NCBI GenBank assembly: GCA_001414485.1
Contig: LLEY01000033.1
Span: 248,001-312,000, forward strand
Reading direction: 5' to 3'
Source: Calycina herbarum
Lineage: Eukaryota > Ascomycota > Leotiomycetes > Helotiales > Pezizellaceae
Length of the DNA stretch: 64,000 nucleotides
The notes below the pieces were generated by a model that saw nothing but the letters and a program-made list of their open reading frames with translations, was not told the origin of the DNA and did no database searches. The translations under genes and the position numbers were made by a program. Numbering within the stretch: the first letter of the stretch is position 1; every line of letters begins with the position of its first letter. Below are positions 35,538-47,131 of this stretch, piece after piece.

Positions 35538-36338
35538 ATGGCAGACAAACCAGTGAGACGTCTAAGTACAAATTCCTACCGGAAGTCTCTAAGAGCTATG
35601 CTGACATTCTTGTAGCGCGCCCCGCGCTCTTGTTCGTTCTCTCGTTTTGCTTTCGAGTCTTTTGCAATATGGCAAAGACGATATTGACCAGAGCTTTCAC
35701 AGTATTTGCGACATCCAAGAGAAATTCAGACCGGCGATATGGGAATATGAAAAGATGTACAATTCCCTCCTTCCTCCCCTTCAAACCCCTCCGCTCGTCC
35801 GTCAAATAAATCAATTAACAATCCCTTCCCCAGATTAATAACCACCCAAAAAATGCTCAAAGCAGCTTCAATTCTCAAAATCCCCGTCTACGCAACCACC
35901 CAAAACCGCGCAAAGCTAGGAGAAACATGTACCGAGCTCCTCCCTCTCCTCACCAACGCCGTCGAACACGCCGAGAAAAAGGCCTTCTCGATGTGGGTTC
36001 CCGAGATCAAGAAACACTTTTCGTCTGAAACGCCTTCGGAAATCGTTATCGTGGGGATTGAAACGCATATTTGTGTTACGCAGACAACGCTAGATTTGTT
36101 GAGGGAGGGACATAAGGTTTATATTCTTGCGGATGGGGTTAGTAGTTGTAATAAAGAGGAGGTGGGGATTGCGTTGGAGAGGCTGAGGAGGGAGGGCGCG
36201 GTGGTTACGACGAGTGAGAGTTGGATTTATGAGTGTATGGGGGATGCTAGAATTGAGGAGTTTAGAGCGATTGCGGGGGTGGTAAAGGAGTTTAACGGGA
36301 GGACTAAGGAAGTGCTTGGGACGCTGTGTAAGATTTAG
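35538..36338 (+). CDS. isochorismatase-fold cysteine hydrolase (ISOC-like)
   Basis: Four exons, best model 35538-35552, 35594-35631, 35703-35756, 35834-36338; 203 residues. Splicing rebuilds ARPALFICDIQEKFRPAIWE and then KILITTQKMLKAASILKIPV. Catalytic positions of the fold are present: Asp in CDIQEKF, Lys in HAEKKAFSM, and Cys in GIETHICVTQT. Family members hydrolyse isochorismate, nicotinamide or related amides; this one looks like the eukaryotic ISOC1/ISOC2 branch, whose substrate is unsettled. The first intron is only 41 nt and the third exon uses a GTTCGT donor upstream, so the first 17 residues are tentative. The coding part from 35594 on is secure. Confidence 0.82.
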
Positions 36339-37253
36339 GTCGGCGCATACTTGGGATCTTGGGTGAGGGGGTTATGGCTTGTATTAGTACATGATTTACT
36401 GGGTTTTAGAATATACATTTGTTTCTTGAGGTGGGGTTTTCGTTTTGGAGTTTCTGGTAATCGAAATGCATTACCGAGTGGCTAGAGTTACATATCGGCA
36501 GTGTACAGTTGGCCTTTGTGTTTTGTGTGATCCTTTGGTTCTTCTCTGTCTCGATTTTTATTTTGTTGCAGCCTTGAACTTTCTTCATGATCATAAAAAG
36601 CGGAGATAAAACAAGCTATATCAAAGTGTGTCTGCCCGTCGCCCGAAAGAGCTAACTCGCAGACACATGTCATCGCTTGACTAAATTAACAAAATTGTAC
36701 GATAAGACAAGAGTAATGAACTTAAACCCTAAAACTTACGAGAAGACACGAGAAGAGTAAAATCGACTCTTCTAAACTGTCCTCAGTCACTCTATGCAAG
36801 TGAAATAAATATCTGGAACTAATGATATTTAATGGATAATGTTCAGTTTGGCTGTTGAATGCAGAATAGAGGGCGGGTTGCTCATGAAATTCTCTCGAAT
36901 GAACAACCAAATTTCACTGCATGAGTTCTTTCTGTTTACTCTTGACTTCTTACTGTCGATTTCAATGCTACTGCCAAGCGAATATGAACCTTGGGATAAA
37001 CTCGTGCAAAGTGGAGACCACGTTACCTTCCATCCCTTTTCATAAATCGTCATCATCATTAGTATTCGTTGCCCACTCGTACTCGGGTTTAGAAAGAAGG
37101 GGGACGGGGGCAGTAATTCAGAGAGTGTAGATTTTTGTGTTGGAAACCTTGCGTCAAACATGGGGACCATTTTTTCATTAGTGGGATGATGCTAACTCTA
37201 AACTAAACTATAACTACAAGACCAGTTTCTGAGTAATTTTCTGGTTCTCAAAA
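36339..37253. other. intergenic between convergent genes, no gene seen
   Basis: 3' flanks of the isochorismatase-like gene (plus) and the small gene at 37254 (minus). Short frames only. Confidence 0.5.
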
Positions 37254-37711
37254 CTAATATAATGGATGCTGCGGTCCAACAAACCCACATGCAGGACTTT
37301 CGTCCCTTTGAAAGACCTTGCTACCACCACCAATCTCTACATCATTCCATGAACGCATGATATGCTGATAAGCTGACTCCACTTCTTCTTTAGCCCTTCC
37401 GTACATGCGCGTCCACTCGAGTCTATGGCGATGTACGTTCTCAGCATCGATGGCAGTAACCTGTTCTCAATATCAATACTCATTCAGCTTCTTAAAAATT
37501 GAACTGGTTTCCCATCACCACTTACCCAATTCACAACTCCCCCTGGATTGTCTCCTTCCTTTAGGGCGGGTAGTTCGACCTGGCCCCAAATAGTTTCCAT
37601 GGGCGGGTCATCAATATTCCTGTGCAGAACGGCTGCCCAATCCCGACTCATCATCGCAAAGGCCTTCGACATATTCTTAAAGTATATTAACTGAGTTTCT
37701 GGGTTCGACAT
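37254..37711 (-). CDS. small hypothetical protein
   Basis: Two exons, 37526-37711 and 37254-37460, both phase 0, with a canonical GTAAGT donor and CAG acceptor; 130 residues. The sequence is soluble and mixed: MSNPETQLIYFKNMSKAF, MMSRDWAAVLHRNIDDPP, then ENVHRHRLEWTRMYGRAKEE and SACGFVGPQHPLY-like tail (DESPACGFVGPQHPLY). No family recognised. Good splice signals and the non-repetitive composition support a real gene. It is the last gene before the transposon nest. Confidence 0.65.
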
Positions 37712-38779
37712 GATGCATTTCAACGGATTACTCCTCGTCCCGATTATTTGATAATTGTCGCATGGCCAGACTTCCTAGTTATGGAGTATGCTCAGATATT
37801 TGTCCAATACATCGATGGTGGGGGGAGCATACCCAGATTGTTACTTTAGTTGCACCTAGTGCACCCTGTTTTGCGAACCATCGTGCTCGTGCGGAAAGTC
37901 CTTCTGTATAGAACAATGCGTTGCCTATTGATGTTGATCGCCATTCCGGCTTGGTATTCGAAAGAAACCACTGTTACGATCGTTAATGTATATCCCCAGC
38001 CATCTCCTCAGGAGCAACTCCGTACCTCCGCTGAATATTTCGATATAGCATCGCATTCAAATGCAGCAGCTTGGACAATCGTGATAACCGCTAGGAACGC
38101 GACCGCCCATGAGAATCTCATTTTTAGGGATCCCGTCTTTGTTGAATTCATTCAAGTCTGAAACTTGACTCTCGTGGGCAACGCTTGATTATAGGAAGTA
38201 GCAAAGCCCAACATGCGTAAGTTGCTGCATATCATTGGCGGATTCCAAGGCTGTGCAGCACCCCGGCTCCAGGCATAAATAGGGATTTGGGGGCGGAAAA
38301 TGTACGTACTGATGTTTCAGCCAGGCATGATTTCAGGAGGACGAAGTAGGTTACAGTACAGAGGTCCTTTATAAAATACTTTGAATTTTTCTGGTGCTTT
38401 GCTCTCTGTCGAGTATCTAGAAGAGATCTTCCATATAATCCCCCTTTTCCCAAGCGAATCTCTTCTTTGCGAGGTATGTCTTTTCTTTTTCTGTTTCTTG
38501 ATCATTCGTTCTAGTATGCTTTATTCGCCAATTACACAATTGGCTAATTCAGCTAAATATAATATAAAATCGTTACATTCAACCGCTATATATTGTTGGA
38601 ATAACTTAAATCTTCTAAACTGTCTACAATATTTATATTAAATATATGTTACTTAGGCGGCTACTTAATAGTCTATACTTTTACAATAGTCGAGACTTGA
38701 TTTGCTTAACTTAAGTAATATAAATACTTTCGAAAAATATAACTCAATAGCTTAACTTACTAAACTTAATACTTAATAC
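37712..38779. other. left flank of the transposon nest
   Basis: Ordinary composition to about 38500, then AT-rich sequence (38520-38779) with few CA/TG pairs, resembling leaked RIP or an older insertion. No gene seen. Confidence 0.45.
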
Positions 38780-38781
38780 TA

Positions 38782-38864
38782 CAGTCAGTTGCGAGTTAAG
38801 CTTGAATTTGCCCACTTTTTTTATAATCCGAGCGTTTTACGTACCGTAATCGTGCCTAGGAGGC
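38782..38864 (+). repeat. left terminal inverted repeat (83 bp perfect)
   Basis: Identical, base for base, to the reverse complement of 54668-54750. Similarity continues imperfectly for another 40 bp or so (CTATAGAAATATTAGCTAAA against TGTATAGAAAATTAGCTAAA). It keeps CA and TG dinucleotides, unlike the interior. Confidence 0.92.
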
Positions 38865-38928
38865 CCTATAGAAATATTAGCTAAATAGCCACTTATTGCC
38901 TTGTTCTTGATACCTTTGATACTCTAAT

Positions 38929-40300
38929 ATGCCTAGGAATATGCGCTTACAAGGCCCTGGGCCAGAGATACCCAAATCACCTCCCAAAGTTAAAAAAGCT
39001 ACTAAAAAAGCTACTAAAAAGGCCCCCTCTCCCACCACCGATATGCCACTACTACCACCACCACTAAGGAAGGTTATAATCGATATAGGAGCTTTAGTAA
39101 GAGCTAGCTTAAAGGCTCTAGAAGCACGCCTTCCTAGTAAGAGCCCTTTGACAGTACTAGGCTCTCGTACACCCTTAATTACCCCTCTCTCTAAAGCCGT
39201 CAAATTACAACGATCGATTAAGGAAGATAATATAATATATATAGAGGAGGAAAGAGCCGATGCCGAAAGAGAGGAGGAATACTAGATAAGAGAAAGGAGG
39301 GGGAGAGAGGCGGCGAGGGCAAGGGCGAGGGCAAGAGCGAGAAAAGAAGCTAAAGAGGAGGCTAAATATATATTAATCTTTAAGAAGGAGGATTCTATAG
39401 CCTTGTTAGCGAAGTCTAAAAAGAAGAGAACCTTTCTATCTACCGAGCTTACTAAGAGTAATAGTAATAAAGCTTAAAAGACTCCTAGAAAGAAGACCCT
39501 CTCTAAAGTATTAAATACCTCAAAAGTACTAGTTATAGCGATTAAGGTAAAGACGTACGTAGATAGTATATAAGAGAGGACTCTTAATAAGCTCTTGAAT
39601 TTAGAGCTTAAGGATCGAGAGGTAGACTTCGCGTATATAATAGCAAATATATATAGAGTAGTAGATAGATTTATTAATAGCTATTTTAGGCGTAATTAAG
39701 AGCGCTGAGATCCTGATTATTAGACAGCTATTTAGAGTATAAAGAGCGATCCTAAAAGACATAATATTAGTAATTAAGGAGATTAGAACGACTTTAAGAA
39801 AGCTCTAAGGTATACTAAGGTAATCGGAGAGAAGATAATCTAGTACGTTTTAGTAGTATACTATAGCGTAAACAACGATCTAAATAATCCTATTAATTTA
39901 AAAGCTATAAAGGCTCTAGAGAAGGAGAGCGCTAAAAAGCCTAAGAGCGTTACTAACATATACGACAAAGTAGTAAACGAATCGAGTAATAAGAGCGATC
40001 TATTCTCTATTAAATCTTTAAGTAATAACGACAGCGAAGCTTAGAGGTATATAGATAAGAAGGTAGCGCGGAAGGTAGCAGCGGCGTCTCTCTTATATAA
40101 GAGAAAGAGAGATAAAAGGAATACTTAAAAGAAGACGTAAAAGGCAAAGAGAGCACGCTTTACTATAATAAGTAGGCAGCTTAACGATTTAGCGATTAAG
40201 AGAGCGTCGTAAGTAGGAGTACTAGGAGTAATAGTAGAGATTTAAAAGAACTTTAGATATACTAAAGATATATATACTAACTTCTCTAGAACGTGCTATA
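38929..40300 (+). pseudogene. RIP-damaged left-hand gene of the DNA transposon, unknown product
   Basis: Intact for 118 codons from the ATG at 38929: Pro/Lys-rich with the repeat KKATKKATKKAPS, then a helical part (GALVRASLKALEARLPSKSP). After the stop at 39283 the same frame goes on for several hundred codons with no frameshift that I detect. It is interrupted only by TAA/TAG where Gln is expected (for example NSNKA-stop-KTPRKKTLSKV, VDSI-stop-ERTLNKLLNLEL). The product is basic and Lys/Arg/Ala-rich, suggesting nucleic-acid binding. I recognise no family. The end is approximate. Confidence 0.6.
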
Positions 40301-40680
40301 TATAACCCACTACTCTTAATTACTATATAATAAGGTATTCGGATATAAAGTTATAGGCGAAGAGAGTATATAGAGGCTAGGGATTAACGACTACTTCTCC
40401 TACGTTTGTTATTACGAATTTAATATATATAAATAAAAAAGGAGAGACAAAGAGAGATATAATAGCACTTCTGCTAGTATATATAAGTAGGAGATATAGT
40501 ATACCTTTAAATATATACTTTAATTCCTTAGTAGTTACTAGAGATAACTTAAAAGTTAATACTATTAAGAAGCCTATACTTCTACGCTCTCTTCTACTAC
40601 TTATAATACTATTTAAGTAACCTATAGCTCTCTCTTATCGTCCCTCGAGTACTATAGATTATAATAAGTATAAAGTAAGG

Positions 40681-41338
40681 TATAACGAAACTCAAACGAA
40701 CTAAACAAAGATAACTAAGTCTCGAAGGTTAGTATATAGGTAAGAAGTACAGATACGCCGGGTTGTTCACTTAGAAGTGAACTCGTTACTTATATTAAAG
40801 ATGTTAAACAAAGTAATAAGATTAATAACTAAAGTTAAGTACGAAGCTTCTATCTAATAGTAGAAGTGCTAGTCTTATATAGAACCTTCGTTTATATTAG
40901 AGTCCTACTTAGTAGGTGTGACGGTTATAGTTACGAGGGCTGCTGGATGTTATATATTCGCTTAGATACACGCTAGTACTAGCGTACGCACTAGCGTTGC
41001 AGGACTTGTATTTAGTTCCCGGTTCTCTCGAGCTCTTCTGCTCTCCTCGTCTTTTGTCCTAAGAATAGAGTGTTATTTGTTCTACCTTTGTCTACTAAAG
41101 CACGTCTGTTATAGTAGGAGTTCTGAAGATAGAGTCCGACTCTATTTCTAGGGCTCCTTAAAACTAGACTCTATTACCTAACTACTCCTAACCGAGTTAC
41201 GTAATATAACTATAATAAGATTCTTAGGATTATATATCTATTTAATCCCTTCTTCCTTTTAGAGTTATAATAGTATTTGTCTTATTAGAGTACTACCTAG
41301 ACTTTATTTATTTACGTACTAATACGTAATTCGTAACA
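40681..41338 (-). repeat. LTR, 3' LTR of the minus-strand Gypsy copy
   Basis: On the minus strand it starts TGTTACGAATTACG and ends GTTTCGTTATA (TA where TG..CA would give ACA, a C-to-T change). It is preceded by a purine tract, as expected for a 3' LTR. Its first 240 bases closely match 52036-52260. Confidence 0.75.
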
Positions 41339-41353
41339 CTATCCCCTTCTTAG
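41339..41353 (-). other. polypurine tract before the 3' LTR
   Basis: On the minus strand CTAAGAAGGGGATAG runs directly into TGTTACG of the LTR, the usual second-strand priming site of LTR retrotransposons. Confidence 0.65.
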
Positions 41354-41920
41354 TCTAGCGTGTTCTTATACTAGAATATAACTCTAAAATTTTATTATTA
41401 GAAAGATATTATTCTTCCTTTATATATAAACATGTTCTTCTCTTATATTAAACGAAAAGAGTGTCTAGCTCTTATTATATAAATCGAATCTATATAACGT
41501 CTAGTAGAGACTTATTCTTTTTATTAAAAACAATCTCGTTACTATTTCCTAGAGCTTTCTAAATCCTTTTAATATTCTAAGTATATTTAGTTGAAAAGAT
41601 CTTATAATAGTTCTAGTTATCTTAACATTCCTCTCTCTAGACCTAGAAAGCTTATATATCGATTTTTCTTTAGTCTTTTACGTAAACGGCTCTCTATTAC
41701 TTCTCTAAGTCCTCCTCCCTCGAGTTCTCTTCTTAAGTCCTCGTCTTCTTAGTTCTCTGCTTTTAAGATAGCTTCTTTTATTAAGTAGGTGCTTTTCGAT
41801 AACGTTTCTCTATCTAACCCTAGTCTTAAATTCTAAGCAGCCCTAGGTTTTATTAGTAGAACTTCTAAAGTTATACTAGGTAATAGCTAAGGTTGTTTTT
41901 TAGCTCCTAAGTGTTCTCTA

Positions 41921-41933
41921 AGTATAAGTAATC
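41921..41933 (+). repeat. target-site duplication, left of LINE
   Basis: AGTATAAGTAATC, repeated exactly at 47119-47131. It belongs to the interrupted Gypsy chromodomain frame. Confidence 0.85.
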
Positions 41934-42035
41934 AAAAAAAAAAACTTCGAATTATACAAAGTAACTCTAAAAGCCTCGAAATATATTCAGACGACTGTTA
42001 GACGGTCTAGAAAGAGAATAAAGCACTCTACGATT

Positions 42036-43505
42036 ATGTCGAGTAATCGTAGCAGTGGTAGTAGTAGGATAGAGGGCTTATAGAGAGCCCTTACTTCCCT
42101 CTCCGACGCGCTAACAACTAACAGCGAAGGCGGAACAACGAACGAGGAAGAGTAGAGTAAGAGAGGATAGAGGGAAGCATCGGAATACGCGGACGTGATA
42201 GAGAAGGGCCTAATCTAAGTAATACTCGACTTAGTAATAGAGAAAAGAGGTATTAAGGTAATTATTAAGATAGCGGGAAAGGTGCTTAAGTATAGAAGAG
42301 CTAGGAAAGGAGGAGACGAAACAATAATAAGAGGTATTCTATAAGAGGAGCTCGCGATCGCGGTAAAGAAGATAGGAGGTATAAAGGAACGAACTCTAAC
42401 GTAGGTAGAGAGGGTTAGAGCTAGAGGGCTATAGAGAGAGGTAGGAACTATACTATAAAGGGAATACGTTATACTAGCTAAATATATAAAGGAGATTACG
42501 GTCTAGGCTATAGAGATAGACGAAGGGAAGGACAAGCTATTACTAAAGAAGATAATAGAGGCTATAAATATAGGAGGATACGGGGTAGGAGTAATTATAG
42601 CGAGGAAGTTTTAAAGCAGGGATATTATTATATAGTTCGAAGAGGAAAAATAAGTAGTATATATATAGGATAATAGCTAGGCAAAGAAGGTATTTAGATA
42701 AGGGGTAGTAGTAGTAGTAAGAACGCTTATAGTATTAGTAAAGAGAGTCCTAGTAGATATACTCGAGAGAGGAACAGCGGGTATACTATAGAGTATCTTA
42801 TAAGCTTCTAGTATAAGAGTACTAAAGATTATATAATAAGGGAGTAAGTATAGAGAACGCTAGGGTTAGGAGGGGCTAGCTCTTTAGAACTACATTCTAG
42901 AGGTAGTAATAATAGAAGAAGTAAGAAGGCTATGTTTAAGAGAGATACTATAGGAGGTATAATACTTTATATATAAGAGATATACGGTAGAAGCAGTAGC
43001 TTAGAGGTGCTTTAAGTACTAGAAGTAGGGGTATATAGCACGCTTCTATAAATAAGAGGAGAGGTGTGTCTAGTATACGTACGAGAAGCACGAAGGAGGT
43101 AAAGAGGAGTGCCTTAGTAAAAAGGATCTAAAGGAGTACTTAGCGAAATATAGGAATTATAAGGGAGAATACTTGGTATTTATAAAGGAGTGTCGAATAG
43201 GAGAACAGTACTATAGGTAAGTAAGAGAACGATACCTAGATAGGCTAACCTCGTTTATAAATCCGTAAAGGGCTTTAAAGGAAGGAGGGGTAGAGACCCT
43301 CTACCCGTTTACGTTCAGCTATAAAGAGGACTTATAGGCTGCGAGGAAGAGACTAAGGCAAGGATCTGTACTAGGAAGGCCGACGGATATAAGTAAGGCA
43401 GGACTTACGAATAGAAGTAACCTTACTTAGTTCCTTAAAAGGCCGGGAAGCTCTCTTAGTATAATAGAGAACTAAGTAGAAGAAGACGAAGTAGAAGTAG
43501 ACTAA
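42036..43505 (+). pseudogene. LINE ORF1 (gag-like, zinc-knuckle) relic
   Basis: One continuous frame of 490 codons from the ATG at 42036 to TAA at 43503-43505, with no frameshift but many internal TAG/TAA. The C-terminal part keeps zinc-knuckle remnants: CFKY...GYIARFYK..ERCV then YEKHEGGKEECLSKKD and RNYKGEYLVFIKECRIGEQ. The knuckle Cys/His spacing is partly broken by C-to-T changes. The N-terminus is Ser/Gly-rich then helical. Confidence 0.75.
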
Positions 43506-43559
43506 ACACCACCTATAGGACCACTATAAGTATAACAGTACTATACTAGAACACGAGGA

Positions 43560-46500
43560 AGACACCGGAGGCACTTAACGCGGCTCTAAATTATAAGAAG
43601 GAATACGATATCTTAGCGATTTAAGAGCTAGCGTGGAATAGCGCGAGAGACTCCCTAAGCTACTCTTTAAGCTTAAGGTATAATATAATTTAGTTAGACG
43701 GGGTAGTAGTACTCTTTATATATAAAAGGTATTTAAAAGAAAGCTAGATATATACTACTAGTAAGAACTAGACAAGTATAATAATAGGTAAGAGAGCGAA
43801 CGAAATAATAGTCTACTTAGTATATAACCTATAAGCCGGGCGAATACTAATCGAGGACATGCTTTAATAAGCGAGACTAAGGAGAGCGCTTATAGTAGGA
43901 GACCTAAACGCTTACTACCCTCTCTAGGATATCTATAGGAGATATAACTAAAACGTAGACCTTACTCTTAAGCTTGCTATATAGTAGGCGCTCGAGAGGA
44001 ATATACTATATAGCGAGGTTACCTAGAGAAGAGAAGGCTCTTATAACTTAATAATTAACTTAGCCTTCTCTACTAGAAACGTAGCTACTTAGTAGAGGAC
44101 GTTAGACCTGCCAGGGTCTGACTATATAGCTCAACTTCTTACAATAGCGGCCAGAGAAGAAAGAGAAGTACTATAGATACTCGGCTATAGCTGGAGGCTA
44201 ATAGACGAAGTGTTAGTAAAGGCAGAGGCTAATTACCTTACGATACTAGTAATCTAGAACGTATAGAAGCTCGAGAGAGCTGTTAAGAAGCTCGTAGAAG
44301 AGCTTCAACGAATAGCTCGAGCCTCAACGCCGCTTTAAAAGCTAGATAGAGAGAGAGCGTAACCCTAGTAGAATATAGAGGTTAAAGAGGCGTTAAACGA
44401 AGTAAGAAAGTACGAAAGAACCTAGAGAGAGCTACGTATAAGAAGCTTAAGAAAACAGCTCGACAACGCTCTTTAAAAGCTCTGAATAATAAGTAGAAAA
44501 GTAAAGACGAAGAGCTAGAGAGGGGCACTTATAGAGGTAGTAAAAGACGATAGAAAACTATAGACACTTAAAAAGTAGGTACGCTTTAAAAGATAAGTAA
44601 AACCTGAAGCACTAGTACTACTAACACTTACCTTACTTAGCGAGGTAAAAGGTAAGAACTACGAGGATAAGGCTCGTATTCTTATAGAGAAGTTCTTCCT
44701 AGAATCAACAGCCGACTACTCTAGTATCTTAAATAGGGAATAGAGCTTTAAGAGCTTCTCCTAGGAGTACGAAGTAAGCTAGCAGGTAACTAAGAAATGT
44801 ATTAAGGCAGCTATAAGATTAGTACTATAGAAAGTACCAGGGTTCGATATACTTATAAATAGCTTTCTAAAAGCGTGTGATAAGCTACTTCGAGAGGTGC
44901 TCGTAGTAATAGTAGAAGCGAGCTTCTACTTATAACACTTCCTATCCTACTTCTGCCGCGCGAAAGTAGTAGTACTTAGAAAACTAGGCAAAATAACAGA
45001 GGAATAAGATAAAGCAGAGGCCTACCAGCTAATAGCGCTACTCTTAACCATAGGTAAGATCCTTAAGAAGGTAATAGCGTAGAGGCTTATAAAGCTTACA
45101 GAAGACGCTATAATACTCTTAGGAATATAAATAGGTAACCGGAAGCATAGGAACACGGAACTAGTAATTAGAATAGTAATAGAGAGAGTATATATAGTAT
45201 AAGAAAACAAGAGCTACGCGTCCCTAGCTTAGTTAGATATAGTAGGGGCATTCGACAGAGTAGATTATATATAGCTACTCTATACTCTAAGAGAGAAGAA
45301 AGTGCTATAGTAAGTAGTAACCTAGATAGAAAGCTTTCTCTTAAGGTATAAAGCTATACTATTCTTTAATAGAAGGTTCGTAGACAAAAGAAGCCTAGGA
45401 TAAGGAGTACTACAAGGATTAGTACTATCTCCGATACTTTTTATCCTTTTTGCCTTAATACTATATAATAACCTAGCGAGGATCGATAGGCTAATTATAG
45501 TAGGCTTCGTAGACGATATAAACCTACTTATAATATTAAAGAGTATAGTAGTAAACTATAAGATACTCGAGTTAGCTTAGAGAGTATATAACAAGTAAGT
45601 AAATAAGCGAGGGATAGCTTTTAGCCTAGAAAAGATAGTACTTATATACTTTATAAGGACGAGGGCCTTATAGAAAGAAATAGTACGGTTTAGAGAGGTA
45701 AGGCTTATACTAGTCGAGCACGTAAGGTTCCTTAGAGTTAAGCTCGATAGGAAACTAAACTAGAAAGCGTATAGGAAGAGAGTATAGAAGAAGCTTATAA
45801 CGTAGACCTTTACGCTTACGAGGCTCGCTAGTAAGACGTAGGGCGTCGATTACTACCGCGCGAGGCAAATATACGTAGTAGTAATAAGAAGCGTAATTAT
45901 ATATAGAGTGTTAGCTTAGTACTACGTAACGCTAAAAGGAGGGAGTGTAAAGAGGATAGTAAGAAGCTTCCTTATATAATAATCGAAGTGTTTATAAGTA
46001 GTAATAGGAGTATATAAAGCTACCCCGATCCGGAGCCTAGAGGTAGAGGTAGACTACGCCCTAGTAGACCTCTATCTTAACCTTCGAATAGCTGCTTTTA
46101 AAAAGAAATTCCAAACGTCTTAACTAGGAAAGCTAATCTAGGATACTTATAAGAATATAGCTGTGCGGCTAAGAAGAAGAAGAGGAAGACTGTTAAAGCT
46201 AGGAAAAGCGATGCCGTGCTTCTAGAGAGCGAGGCAAGTATAAGAAGAAGAGTAGGGAATAGAGGGAGGGGGTTTCAGATATAATACTACGCTTGTAGAG
46301 TAGTAGGAACGCCTAGAGGCTCAAAGAAAGAGAGCTTGAGAGAAGAACCCGACGCGGTATATAGAAGCGTTAGATAAGGCAGACCTAGTAAGCTAGGAGC
46401 CACGGAAAGTCTATAAAGGGCTTGCTAAGGCAAAGAGCTCGCTACTCGTCTAGGTAAGAACAGAGGCAATAGGGCTTAACGCCTTCCTCTTTATAAGAAG

Positions 46501-46850
46501 GGTACTAGGCTAGCTAATACTATAGTATATATACGCGGGTAGAAGAGAGACGGTAGAGTATCTAGTACTATTCTGCTAAGACATCCTATAAGAGAGAGAA
46601 GCACTTATAAGAGTCCTTAGAAAGAGTATCGGAGACCTAAGAGAGCTTAGAGGAGCACTAGCGAATAGGAAGCTAGCGCCGAGAATCACTACCTAGCTGC
46701 TCGGGCTTAGAAGACTTTAGGAATATAGGCTAGCGCTGGAATTACTCAAAGAGGACAGAGAGGAAGGTAAGGAAGAGGTAAGAGAAAGAGAGGAAGAGGA
46801 AGAGAGAGCCGAGGCACGCCGGAGAGCAAGACCCCGGCTCCGCTAGTTTT
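43560..46850 (+). pseudogene. LINE ORF2 (endonuclease and reverse transcriptase) relic
   Basis: The endonuclease part reads YDILAI-stop-ELAWNSARDS, then GDLNAYYPL, VT-stop-RREGSYNLIINLAFS and PGSDYIAQLLTIAA. These are the conserved blocks of LINE apurinic endonucleases with stops at expected Gln/Trp. The reverse transcriptase part keeps LDIVGAFDRVDY (about 45231-45265), GVLQGLVLSPILFILFAL (about 45405-45455) and GFVDDINLL (about 45504-45530), the last being the catalytic Asp-Asp pair. A basic tail follows. Stops throughout make it inactive. Confidence 0.8.
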
Positions 46851-47118
46851 AAGAGAGCGCCTAGGCGCTCTCTATACTACTAACAAACGCTTTAGCGGTT
46901 GAGCACTTCAACCTACCCCCCTAGTTTATCACCGGGTCAGAGAGAAGAGCTCCGAATAGACAGCAGTAGGAATCAAGGAAGAAGTATCACACGCTTGTAA
47001 AGAAACTTAAGAGGCGAAGAAGAACAGGTCGAAAGGTATTATAAACTAGAACAGAAGATATACTACTTACTCTTAGAGCTCGGCCTACGGCCTACGCAGC
47101 GTAAGAATAATAATAATA

Positions 47119-47131
47119 AGTATAAGTAATC
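47119..47131 (+). repeat. target-site duplication, right of LINE
   Basis: AGTATAAGTAATC, exact copy of 41921-41933, directly after the AAT-repeat tail of the LINE. Confidence 0.85.

Larger units (their letters stand above)
41934..47118 (+). mobile_element. Tad-like LINE (non-LTR retrotransposon), RIP-inactivated
   Basis: A 5.2-kb insertion bounded by a 13-bp target duplication. It begins with a run of A and ends in an (AAT)n tail (about 47104-47118). It carries an ORF1 relic with zinc knuckles and an ORF2 relic with an apurinic endonuclease and a reverse transcriptase, the layout of Tad/I-type fungal LINEs. It interrupts the chromodomain of the minus-strand Gypsy element, so it is younger than that insertion. 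Confidence 0.85.

Noticed and set aside
41934..41943. CRISPR-like or phage features in the repeat region
   Set aside because: Repeats here are LTRs, TIRs and a LINE; no regularly spaced short repeats, and the gene structure is eukaryotic.
45022..45210. 62-codon minus-strand frame inside the LINE
   Set aside because: It is the reverse shadow of the reverse-transcriptase relic and owes its length to depletion of stops on that strand.
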